Positions 53,706 to 64,000 of a stretch of 64,000 nt of DNA are shown here, piece after piece. Numbering within the stretch: the stretch's first letter is position 1; each line of letters starts with the position of its first letter. The position numbers and the translations under genes are program-made. Under the pieces are notes generated by a model. That model made no database searches. It had not been told where the DNA came from and worked only from the letters and a program-made list of their open reading frames with translations. The stretch spans positions 1 through 64,000 of the forward strand of contig CAVRUN010000002.1 of assembly GCA_963724435.1 (NCBI GenBank). Direction: 5' to 3'. This stretch comes from AP-15 sp963724435 (GTDB taxonomy: Bacteria > Pseudomonadota > Alphaproteobacteria > ATCC43930 > CGMCC-115725).

Positions 53706-54590
53706 ATGAGCGATCAGGAAATCGGCGCACTGCGCGCCAAGTTGGCGGCACGGCCGCGTTCCGACGATTACCGGCAGCGCCGCAAGGACATCGATCAGCG
53801 CGGCTTGGCCTATCGCCTCGCCACCGATATCGGAGTCGAGCCGGTGACCGCGAACGGCGTGCGGGCGGAATGGACGACGACACCGAACGACGCGCGTGAT
53901 GCCGCGCTGATGTACTTGCATGGCGGCGGCTATGTGATCGGCTCGCTCGATAGCCACCGCCATCTGGTGGCGGAAGCCGGTCGCGCCTGCGGCGTTGCGG
54001 CCTTGGCGCTGGATTACCGGCTGGCGCCGGAGCATCCGTTTCCAGCCGCGGTCGACGATGCTCTCGCCGGCTATCGTTTTCTTCTAGGACGTGGGATCGC
54101 TCCGGGGCGGATCGCGATTGCCGGCGACAGCGCCGGTGGTGGCCTCGTGGTTTCTGCGATGGTGGCGATCCGCGACGCCGGCCTGCCGCAGCCCGCCTGC
54201 GGCTGGTGCATTTCGCCGTGGGTCGATATGGAGGCGGCGGGCGAGACAATGACGAGCCGCGCCCCGAGCGATCCGACCGTGCAGCGCGTCGGTATTCTCG
54301 ATATGGCAAGGCTGTATCTGAACGGCGCTGACCCCCGCTCGCCATTGGCGTCGCCGATCTACGCCGACCTTAAGGGGCTCGCCCCGTTGACGATCCAGGT
54401 CGGCGCTTGTGAAACGCTGCTGGACGATGCGCTGGCTCTAGCGAAAGTCGCTGGCGCCGCCGATGTCCGGGTCGATCTGCAGATCTGGCCCGAGATGATC
54501 CATGTCTGGCACCTGTTCCATCCCGAACTCAAGGCCGGGTTCGAAGCAATCAAGGCGGGCGGGGCCTTCGTCCGCTCTATGCTGCGGTGA
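53706..54590 (+). CDS. HSL-type alpha/beta hydrolase (esterase)
   Basis: 294 residues. Hormone-sensitive-lipase-family motif YLHGGGYVIGSLDSH, nucleophile GDSAGGGLVV, acid region QVGACETLLDDAL and His in MIHVWHLFHP. Carboxylic-ester hydrolase. Begins 18 bases after the solute-binding protein gene, so probably the last gene of that unit. Confidence 0.9.
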   Translation: MSDQEIGALRAKLAARPRSDDYRQRRKDIDQRGLAYRLATDIGVEPVTANGVRAEWTTTPNDARDAALMYLHGGGYVIGSLDSHRHLVAEAGRACGVAALALDYRLAPEHPFPAAVDDALAGYRFLLGRGIAPGRIAIAGDSAGGGLVVSAMVAIRDAGLPQPACGWCISPWVDMEAAGETMTSRAPSDPTVQRVGILDMARLYLNGADPRSPLASPIYADLKGLAPLTIQVGACETLLDDALALAKVAGAADVRVDLQIWPEMIHVWHLFHPELKAGFEAIKAGGAFVRSMLR

Positions 54591-54633
54591 GTCAGCAGGA
54601 GGCACGCCGCCGGCAACCCGGCAGAAGGGCGCA

Positions 54634-55560
54634 TCATCGAGTATTATGGCGCGGTTTGCATGATGCCTGATCAAAATCGAGCTCGCTACGGCGGCTCTCG
54701 GCAATAAGAGCGCCGGCGGCGCACCACCAACCGGGTTGCTTGACTGCAAGCTCCTCCCGCCCTCGTTCCGCTGCCGCGCGATCGGCGAACAACGCGAAGC
54801 AGGTGGCGCCGCTGCCGCTCATTCGGGCGATCAGGGCTCCCGAAAGCCGGCCCAGCACCGCCAGTGTTTCACCGATCTCGGGGACCAACTCGACCGCCGC
54901 CTCGGTGAGGTCGTTGCGCAGCGGCGCCAAAGCTTGGGCGAGTGCCGCCGCGTCGCGCGGCATCGGTGCAAATCGCATGGCAGTGCTGCCAAACGGGCCA
55001 CGGCGCGCGTTGAACACAGCACCGGTTGCTAGCGGGCGCCGTGGATTGACGAGAAGAACGCCGGCAGCCGGCAGTTCCGGGAGAAACTCGACGCGATCGC
55101 CGACGCCTGCGACCCACGCAGCGCGTCCGTAGATGCAGACGGGGACATCGGCGCCGAGCCGCTCGCCAAGCCGGGCCAGGGCGGCATCGTCCATCGCGAC
55201 TCGCCACAGATCCCGCAAGGCGCGCAAAGCGGCCGCCGCATCGGCCGAGCCACCACCGATGCCTGAGGCGACCGGCAGGTTTTTCTCGAGCAGCAAGGCG
55301 GCACCGACGCTGATCCCGGCGTGATCGGCGAGCAGCCGGGCCGCGCGCAACACCAGATTGTCGCGCTCGGCGGCCAGGCCCTCGGCTTCATCCCCAATCA
55401 TCACTAGTGAGATTGCGCTGGCGGGCCGCGCCGTCAAACGGTCGCCGATATCGGCAAACGCGACGAGGCTGTCAACAAGATGATAGCCGTCGGGCCGCCG
55501 CCCGATCAGATGAAGATAGAGATTGATCTTTGCCGGAGCAAAAACCGTGGTCGGCGTCAA
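54634..55560 (-). CDS. ispE: 4-diphosphocytidyl-2-C-methyl-D-erythritol kinase
   Basis: GHMP kinase of the MEP isoprenoid pathway. Start FAPAKINLYLHLIGRRPDGYH with the catalytic Lys, ATP motif NLPVASGIGGGSADAAAALR, C-terminal ARMSGSGATCFALF. 308 residues. Directly downstream of the TPR gene (stop to start 2 bases), so probably co-transcribed with it. Confidence 0.95.
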   Translation of the reverse strand: MTPTTVFAPAKINLYLHLIGRRPDGYHLVDSLVAFADIGDRLTARPASAISLVMIGDEAEGLAAERDNLVLRAARLLADHAGISVGAALLLEKNLPVASGIGGGSADAAAALRALRDLWRVAMDDAALARLGERLGADVPVCIYGRAAWVAGVGDRVEFLPELPAAGVLLVNPRRPLATGAVFNARRGPFGSTAMRFAPMPRDAAALAQALAPLRNDLTEAAVELVPEIGETLAVLGRLSGALIARMSGSGATCFALFADRAAAERGREELAVKQPGWWCAAGALIAESRRSELDFDQASCKPRHNTR

Positions 55561-55562
55561 AC

Positions 55563-57326
55563 TCAGCCGCCACCGGCTTTCGTCGTGATCGGCAGACCGC
55601 GGTCGAGCTTGGCTTCAATCGGCTTGATTTCGTCCTTATCGGGTTTGAATTGCAGAGCGCGCCGCCATTGGTAACGCGCTTCGCTTACCCGCCCGCTCTT
55701 CCAATAGGCATCACCCAAGTGATCGTTGATCGTCGGATCCTCGGGCACCAGCTCGAGCGCTTTTTCTAGATATTGGACAGCGCTGGCATAATCCCCCAGA
55801 CGATAATGCGCCCAGCCGAGGCTGTCGACGATATAGCCGTCGTCCGGCCGCAACTTGACCGCCTTCTCGATCATCTTCAAACCGCTTTTCAATTTTTGGC
55901 CGCGGTCGATCCAGGAGTAGCCAAGGTAATTCAGCACCAAGGGCTGATCGGGCTTGAGCTCCAGAGCATGCTCGAGATCGGCCTCGGCAAGGCTCCATTG
56001 GTTAGAACGTTCGTAGGCGATGCCCCGACTGTAATAGAGCGACCAGCGAGGCGGCATGTCTTCGGCTTTGAGACGCTTGATCGCTTCGCTGTAGGCGTCG
56101 GCCGCCTCCGAAAATCGCTTTTGTCCGCGCAGCAGATCACCAAGCTGGATCATCGCGGATGCCCATTTGGGCTCCTTCGCCGCCATTGCCTGGAGCTGAG
56201 CGGTAGCCTGGTCGGTGCGGTCGAGTGCCTCGAGATTAGCGGCCGCGCGCAATTGCGCCGACCAAGAGTAACGCGAGCTCGTCGGGATCGCGGTCAGTAC
56301 AGCGAGGCTCTCCTCCGGCTTTTGTTGGTCGGTCAGAATATCGGCCAACAACAGCTGAGCCACTGTAAGATTGGGTTCGAGCTGTAAGGCGCAGCGGTCA
56401 TAGAGCAGCGCCAAATCAATGGTTTCAGGCCGATTGACAACGCTCGCCAGGTCAAACAGGGCTTCGGCCAAACCATCTGTGGCAGTGCGGATTAGCGGCG
56501 CGGGCGTCCCCCCCGGCTTGTACGATTGCACCATTTCGGCGAGTTCGCTCCCCGGGTTCTCTTTTACGAACTGGGCGTAGATCGCGGCTGCTTCGTCCGG
56601 GCGACCGTGGCGCTGATAAAAATTCGCCATAGCATCGGCCAAGCGCCAGTTAAGTTGCCCGGTCGCAGCTAGCGTCTTTTTGTAAAGCTCCTCCGCCTTT
56701 ATCGGGTTTTCAGCAAAATCGTAAATCAGACCGAGCTGGAAGTATTCGAGCGGCGCAAAGCCGTCGAATTTGTCGAGATCGTGCAGCGCCGCTTCGGCGC
56801 CCGGCAGATTGCCCATCGCCACACGCGTCCAGGCTCGCGCAAGCGGGCTGACATAGCGGTGCAATCCGTCATCGGGCAGAGCCTCGGCGCGCGCCAAAGC
56901 CCCCGCTTTGTCGCCGGATTTTGCTCTGTCTACCAAGAGGACGAGGTCAGCCGCCGCATCCGAACTGTCGAGCTTCAGCGCCTTTTCGGCGAGCGGCAGG
57001 GCCCGGTCGAAATGCCCGTCATTCGCCTCCATGACAAAGGTGCGGCTGATCAATTCCGGCGATTGTGGGTCGGCGCGCAACGCCTGTTCGTACCACGATG
57101 CCGCGGCCCCAAAGGCATCCTCTTCCTGCGCATGGCGCCCCGCCAAATAGGCGCCGTAAGGCGATGCGGCCGGCCCAACCGGAGCGTCCTCATTGCTCGC
57201 CAACGCCCCCACCGCCGTAGCGGCAGTTAGTGTGCCAAAGACAAATCCGGCCAAAGGTCCAACCTTAAGCCATCTGCTCACCGCCATCCTCATCTGTACC
57301 TGTCCGCTGTGTTCCAGATTACGCAT
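55563..57326 (-). CDS. TPR-repeat protein
   Basis: 587 residues. After a basic start and a hydrophobic segment (GPLAGFVFGTLTAATAVGAL, signal or anchor), the protein is made of tetratricopeptide repeats throughout, for example GAAASWYEQALRADPQSPEL, LADAMANFYQRHGRPDEAAA and YLEKALELVPEDPTINDHLG. Predicted exported or membrane-anchored scaffold, similar to TPR proteins next to ispE/ETF-QO in alphaproteobacteria. The start overlaps the ETF-QO stop as TGATG. Confidence 0.85.
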   Translation of the reverse strand: MRNLEHSGQVQMRMAVSRWLKVGPLAGFVFGTLTAATAVGALASNEDAPVGPAASPYGAYLAGRHAQEEDAFGAAASWYEQALRADPQSPELISRTFVMEANDGHFDRALPLAEKALKLDSSDAAADLVLLVDRAKSGDKAGALARAEALPDDGLHRYVSPLARAWTRVAMGNLPGAEAALHDLDKFDGFAPLEYFQLGLIYDFAENPIKAEELYKKTLAATGQLNWRLADAMANFYQRHGRPDEAAAIYAQFVKENPGSELAEMVQSYKPGGTPAPLIRTATDGLAEALFDLASVVNRPETIDLALLYDRCALQLEPNLTVAQLLLADILTDQQKPEESLAVLTAIPTSSRYSWSAQLRAAANLEALDRTDQATAQLQAMAAKEPKWASAMIQLGDLLRGQKRFSEAADAYSEAIKRLKAEDMPPRWSLYYSRGIAYERSNQWSLAEADLEHALELKPDQPLVLNYLGYSWIDRGQKLKSGLKMIEKAVKLRPDDGYIVDSLGWAHYRLGDYASAVQYLEKALELVPEDPTINDHLGDAYWKSGRVSEARYQWRRALQFKPDKDEIKPIEAKLDRGLPITTKAGGG

Positions 57327-58963
57327 CACATATTCGGGTAATTCGGGCCGCCGCCTCCCTCTGGCACGACCCAATCAATGTTCTGTTCCGGATCTTTGAT
57401 GTCGCACGTCTTACAGTGCACGCAGTTTTGCGCGTTGATCTGCAGATATGGCCCGGCCGGCTCTTCCCGCTGTACGATCTCGTACACCCCCGCCGGACAA
57501 TACCGCTCTTCGGGCGAATCGTAGAGCCGATAATTGACCTCGATTGCCTTGCTCGGGTCCCGCAACCGCAGATGCGGCGGCTGGTCTTCCTCATGGTTGG
57601 TGTTCGAAATGAAAACCGACGACAGCCGATCGAAAGTGATCCTGCCATCGGGCCGCGGGTATTCGATCTTTTGTGCCTCGGATGCTGGCATCAGCTGGGT
57701 ATGATCGGCGTGATTGTGGAAAGTCCAAGGTGCCGCACCGCGCAGGATGTAAGTGTCGAATGCCGAATAGGCGAGCCCCGCCCACAGACCCCGGCGAAAG
57801 CTCGGCCGGATGTTGCGCACCCCGCGCAACTCGTCCCAAACCCAGCTTTCCTCGAGCGCATCGCGGACCAGGGCGGCCCGGTTGCCCGCCAGCCGCCGGA
57901 ATACGGTTTCAGCCGCGATCATGCCCGATTTCATTGCCGTATGGCTACCCTTGATCTTCGGCACATTGACAAACCCGGCGGCGCAGCCGATCAGCGCGCC
58001 GCCGGGGAAATCAAGTCGGGGGATCGATTGGAACCCGCCCTCATTTAAGGCGCGCGCGCCATAGCTGATCCGCCGGCCGCCTTCAAAAAACGGGCGAATG
58101 GCAGGGTGGGTTTTAAAGCGTTGGAACTCCTCGAACGGGCTCAGATAGGGATTACGGTAGTCAAGCCCGATAACAAACCCGACCGCAACCTGCCGCTCTT
58201 CGAGGTGGTAGAGAAACGATCCGCCATAGGTCGCGGCATCGAGCGGCCAACCAATCGTGTGGACGACAAGGCCGGGTTGGTGCCGCGCTGGCGCGACCTC
58301 CCACAACTCTTTGACGCCGATCGCATAGGTTTGTGGGTCGATCCCGTCGCGCAGATGGAAACGCTCGACGAGGGTCTTTGTCAGCGACCCGCGGCAACCT
58401 TCGGCGAACAGGGTTTCCTTCGCTATCAGCTCGACACCGGGCTGATACCGCTCGGTCGGCTCGCCAGCCTTGCCGATCCCCATATCGCCGGTCGCAACCC
58501 CACGCACCCGGCCGTCGCCGTCATACAGCACCTCAGCCGCAGCAAAACCGGGATAGATCTCGACCCCCAGCTCCTCGGCCTCCTTCGCGAGCCAACGGCA
58601 CAAATTGCCGAGGCTGATGATGTAATTACCGTGATTGTGCATCTGCGGCGGCGTCGGCAGCCGGAACGCGCGCGACTGCGTCAGCAGCAGAAAGCGGTCG
58701 TCGCTCGCCGGGGTCGTCAATGGTGCGCCGCGTTCGCGCCAATCCGGAATCAACTCGTTCAGCGCTCGTGGCTCGAACACCGCGCCCGATAAGATGTGCG
58801 CGCCAATCTCCGAGCCCTTCTCGACAACGCACACAGCGATCTCACGCGCAGCTGCCGCCGCGAGCTGCTTCAGGCGGATCGCGGCGGCAAGGCCGGACGG
58901 CCCGCCTCCAACCACGACGACGTCATACTCCATTTGCTCGCGCGCCGCCTGCTCCTCGGTCAT
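57326..58963 (-). CDS. Electron-transfer flavoprotein-ubiquinone oxidoreductase
   Basis: 545 residues. N-terminal FAD motif DVVVVGGGPSGLAAAIRL, ETF-QO segments AHILSGAVFEPRALNELIPDW and GGALIGCAAGFVNVPKIKGSHT, and the C-terminal 4Fe-4S site INAQNCVHCKTCDIKDP. Passes electrons from ETF (beta-oxidation, amino-acid dehydrogenases) to ubiquinone at the inner membrane. ATG 58963 follows GGAGGAAGG; an earlier in-frame start at 59116 lacks a site and overlaps divergent ribF. Confidence 0.95.
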   Translation of the reverse strand: MTEEQAAREQMEYDVVVVGGGPSGLAAAIRLKQLAAAAAREIAVCVVEKGSEIGAHILSGAVFEPRALNELIPDWRERGAPLTTPASDDRFLLLTQSRAFRLPTPPQMHNHGNYIISLGNLCRWLAKEAEELGVEIYPGFAAAEVLYDGDGRVRGVATGDMGIGKAGEPTERYQPGVELIAKETLFAEGCRGSLTKTLVERFHLRDGIDPQTYAIGVKELWEVAPARHQPGLVVHTIGWPLDAATYGGSFLYHLEERQVAVGFVIGLDYRNPYLSPFEEFQRFKTHPAIRPFFEGGRRISYGARALNEGGFQSIPRLDFPGGALIGCAAGFVNVPKIKGSHTAMKSGMIAAETVFRRLAGNRAALVRDALEESWVWDELRGVRNIRPSFRRGLWAGLAYSAFDTYILRGAAPWTFHNHADHTQLMPASEAQKIEYPRPDGRITFDRLSSVFISNTNHEEDQPPHLRLRDPSKAIEVNYRLYDSPEERYCPAGVYEIVQREEPAGPYLQINAQNCVHCKTCDIKDPEQNIDWVVPEGGGGPNYPNM

Positions 58964-59102
58964 CCTTCCTCCGCCGGTCAGGTGCAGGAATATAGTGGAT
59001 TGCGGCGAAATGGGTTGGCTTTGAGTGTCGGGCTCGCTTCCGGGCACCGGTCGGGCTATTTTCGCGGCAGGCGACCACGAAGGCCATGCTCCTATCGCTC
59101 CT

Positions 59103-60062
59103 GTGATCCGCGTCATTCGACATCCCGGCCCCCACTCCCATCACCCGCGTGGCGCGGTGCTGGCGATCGGCAATTTCGATGGGCTGCACCGGGGTCACGC
59201 GCTGCTGATCGGGCGCGCCCAGGAACTGGCGCGGACGGGGGACAGGCCGGTCGGTGTTCTTACCTTTGAGCCGCATCCGCGCAGTGTTTTGGTTCCGGGG
59301 GCCGAGCCTTTTCGGCTGACGCCGTTCCGGGTCAAAGAGCGCGAGCTCGCGCATCTTGGGGTCGACCTGCTGTTTGTTCAGCATTTCGACCGCGCCTTTG
59401 CCGCTAAGAGCGCCGAAGATTTCCTGTCCGATATTGTCGTCGATGCGATCGGCGCGTCGCATGTCGTCGTCGGCTGGGACTGCACCTTTGGGAAAGGTCG
59501 GCGCGGCAGCCCCGAAATGTTGCATACCACGGGACCGGCCGTGGGCTTTGGTGTCACCGTGCTCGAGCCCATTCGCGGCGAGAACGAGGTCGTTTATTCC
59601 TCGACGCGAATTCGAGAGCTGTTGAAAGCAGGGAAACCGCGCGAGGCTGCGACGCTGCTCGGCCGCTTCTGGGAGATTGACGGGCGGGTCGCGGTTGGCG
59701 ATCGCCGCGGCCGCACCATCGGCTTCCCGACGGTGAACCTTGGTCTTGGCGAATACATCCGGCCGGCGTTCGGGGTTTATGCGGTCCGGGTATCGGGCGA
59801 CGGCGCCGACGATCCGTTTGACGGACGCACGATCGACGGGGTCGCCAATATCGGCCTGCGTCCGACCGTCGGGACGCCAGAGCCGCGGCTCGAAGCACAC
59901 CTTTTTGATATCGACGCCGATCTCTACGGCCGCCACCTACGGGTGGCTTTGATCGACTTCATTCGGCCAGAGATGAAATTCGCCGGGCTCGACGCGCTGA
60001 AAGCGCAAATCGCGGAGGATGCGCGGCGCGCCCGAGAGCTTCTTGCCGCCACCCCGCGCTAG
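59103..60062 (+). CDS. ribF: Bifunctional riboflavin kinase/FMN adenylyltransferase
   Basis: N-terminal nucleotidyltransferase (AVLAIGNFDGLHRGHALLIG, then YSSTRIRELLKAG) and C-terminal flavokinase (GRTIGFPTVNLGL, then GVANIGLRPTVG, LEAHLFDIDADLYG). Makes FMN and FAD, relevant to the divergent ETF-QO. A GTG at 59103 gives a normal family start (VIRVIRHPG); a further upstream GTG/ATG at 59025 is less likely. Confidence 0.93.
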   Translation: MIRVIRHPGPHSHHPRGAVLAIGNFDGLHRGHALLIGRAQELARTGDRPVGVLTFEPHPRSVLVPGAEPFRLTPFRVKERELAHLGVDLLFVQHFDRAFAAKSAEDFLSDIVVDAIGASHVVVGWDCTFGKGRRGSPEMLHTTGPAVGFGVTVLEPIRGENEVVYSSTRIRELLKAGKPREAATLLGRFWEIDGRVAVGDRRGRTIGFPTVNLGLGEYIRPAFGVYAVRVSGDGADDPFDGRTIDGVANIGLRPTVGTPEPRLEAHLFDIDADLYGRHLRVALIDFIRPEMKFAGLDALKAQIAEDARRARELLAATPR

Positions 60063-60076
60063 GGTTAGTACCCTAG
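60059..60076 (+). terminator. Perfect palindrome at the ribF stop
   Basis: CTAGGGT, 4-base loop, ACCCTAG: a 7-bp perfect stem that includes the ribF stop codon. No T-run follows, so it is a weak terminator or an mRNA 3'-end stabiliser. Confidence 0.35.
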
Positions 60077-60220
60077 ACTGGCTGCCGAGCCGGTTAACCC
60101 GAACGTGGGCTGGCCGCTCTGGCCTCGGCGCAGCGCTCACGACCCTCTCGAATTTGTTCTGAGCGGCTGTTATATGACGGTGATGGAACGGCGTCACGGC
60201 TGGATTATGCGAATTACCGG

Positions 60221-60244
60221 CCCGATCCTCACCTAAGGATCGGG
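60221..60244 (+). promoter_or_regulatory. Strong hairpin in the ileS leader
   Basis: CCCGATCCT, 6-base loop, AGGATCGGG: a perfect 9-bp stem 40 bases before the ileS start, followed by a moderately T-rich stretch (TCGTCGTATTTATTCG). It could terminate upstream transcription or control ileS translation. T-box elements are not expected in this group and none of their other parts are seen. Confidence 0.5.
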
Positions 60245-60283
60245 AATCGTCGTATTTATTCGCAGCCTTTCCAGAGGGTAGTG

Positions 60284-63141
<2,858 letters not shown>

Positions 63142-63142
<1 letters not shown>

Positions 63143-63624
63143 TGCTGAAACTGGGGCTCGCCACGGCGGTCGTCGTCGCGATCCTCGATCAGCTGAGCAA
63201 AGCGTTGATTCTTGCTCATTTTGCCGGCCGCGCGTTTGGCATTGACACGTTCACGCCGTTCTTCAACTTGGTTCTGACGCTCAATCGCGGAATGAGCTTT
63301 GGCATGTTTAATGCCGCTCCCGGCAGCGGCGGTGGTCTCAATGTTGTCCTGTTCTCGCTTGCCGCGGTGGTTATCGTCGTCGGACTGATTTATTGGCTTA
63401 GCCGAGTCGGCAGCCCGCTCTTGGCGGTCGCGATCGGATTGATTGTCGGCGGCGCCGTCGGCAACGTCGTCGATCGGATTCGTTATGGCGCGGTTGTCGA
63501 TTTTCTAGATTTCCATATCGGAAACTATCATTGGCCGGCGTTCAACTTGGCCGATAGCGCGATTTGTCTTGGCGTAGTCGTTATGTTGTTTGACAGCTTG
63601 CTTCTCCGCCGTGAAGCACATTAA
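63142..63624 (+). CDS. lspA: Lipoprotein signal peptidase
   Basis: 160 residues, four membrane helices. The aspartic dyad is in VVDRIRYGAVVDFLDFH and FNLADSAICLGV, with the conserved NRGMSFGMF motif. Cleaves prolipoprotein signal peptides after lipidation. Coupled to ileS by TAATG, the conserved ileS-lspA operon. The next gene encodes a probable lipoprotein substrate. Confidence 0.96.
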
Positions 63625-63649
63625 AAAATAAACGGGAGGGATTATTGGC

Positions 63650-64000
63650 ATGAATAAGCTTTACCCGCTTTGGCGCGCGGGCCGTGGTCCTCTTGCGCTT
63701 TGTGTCGCTTTCCTGGCCGGAGCGGCGTCGCTTTCCGCATGCAGCGACTTCAAGCAGATTATAGGCCTCGATCCGACGATACCCGACGAATTCGCGGTCG
63801 AGTCTCGCGCGCCGCTGACGATTCCACCGGACTTCAATCTGCGGCCCCCGGAGCCAGGTGCTCCCCGGCCTCAGGAAGAGAGCACTCAAAAACAGGCGGA
63901 ACAAATCATACAACAGGCCGGCCCGGGTGTTCCCGGAAAGCAGGCCGCTGATCTGCGCCTGCGCGCCAGCGAAAACGGCCTTCCCAATATCGGCGGAAAC
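63650..64000 (+). CDS. DUF3035-type lipoprotein, cut by window end
   Basis: ATG 63650 with GGGAGGG ten bases upstream. The lipoprotein signal (LALCVAFLAGAASLSACSD) has its lipobox Cys about 34 residues in. Then FKQIIGLDPTIPDEFAVESR and APLTIPPDFNLRPPEPG, typical of the alphaproteobacterial DUF3035 family found after lspA and linked in some species to outer-membrane assembly. The C-terminal end is beyond 64000. Confidence 0.85.
   Translation, partial: MNKLYPLWRAGRGPLALCVAFLAGAASLSACSDFKQIIGLDPTIPDEFAVESRAPLTIPPDFNLRPPEPGAPRPQEESTQKQAEQIIQQAGPGVPGKQAADLRLRASENGLPNIGGN

Overview
The window is GC-rich DNA from an alphaproteobacterium, probably a deep-branching, Rhodospirillales-like lineage. Evidence is the rpsT-dnaA-dnaN-recF-gyrB block, the ETF-QO, IleS-LspA-DUF3035 and RsmB/GuaB genes, and the frequent GTG/TTG starts. 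Finer taxonomy cannot be read from the sequence.

Layout. (1) 1-9.87 kb is a decayed integrated island that ends at the 3' end of a tRNA-Gln(CUG) gene (9869-9942) next to an integrase relic. It holds broken IS66, IS5, IS110 and IS1595 transposase genes, one apparently complete IS3-family element (1774-3010), a crippled type III restriction-modification pair (mod without its DPPY region, res with a frameshift) and a broken SRAP/YedK gene. (2) 10-32 kb is chromosomal core: Ppx/GppA, RlmE, GuaB, RsmB, an orphan FixJ-type regulator, a MOSC-FNR-ferredoxin fusion, an RpiR regulator, a COG4280-like membrane protein, then gyrB, recF, dnaN, dnaA and rpsT on the minus strand, then VOC, LLM-type oxidoreductase and methyltransferase genes. 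(3) 33.2-41 kb is an accessory immunity-like locus. (4) 41.4-64 kb returns to core and metabolic genes: trpBA, an ABC-2 exporter, lon/hsp20, a small catabolic cluster, ispE, a TPR protein, ETF-QO, ribF, ileS, lspA and the start of a DUF3035 lipoprotein gene.

The most interesting region is 33.2-41 kb. On the plus strand a DUF4062-NACHT protein ends in a formylglycine-generating-enzyme (FGE/C-type-lectin) fold. Its last ~75 coding bases (36236-36310) have an adenine-rich homologue 237 bases downstream (36473-36547). In my hand alignment 21 of 27 template adenines differ between the copies, against 5 of 48 other bases. That is the signature of a diversity-generating retroelement (DGR) template/variable repeat pair. 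No reverse transcriptase or Avd gene is visible, so this is either a relic or a pair served in trans. Converging on it, on the minus strand, is a coupled three-gene set: a membrane-anchored receiver-like protein, a SIR2-family (NAD-binding) protein and an nSTAND1-TM-WD40 protein whose WD40 blades are nearly identical 129-bp tandem repeats. Together they look like two NLR/STAND-type sensor systems side by side, one with a hypervariable sensor tip and one with shuffling propeller repeats.

Several accessory genes (res, MOSC-FNR, NACHT, SIR2, a lipoprotein) carry single-base frameshifts, some in homopolymers, while the housekeeping genes are all open. This is either pseudogene decay or residual long-read indel error, and must be settled before the accessory systems are called dead or alive.
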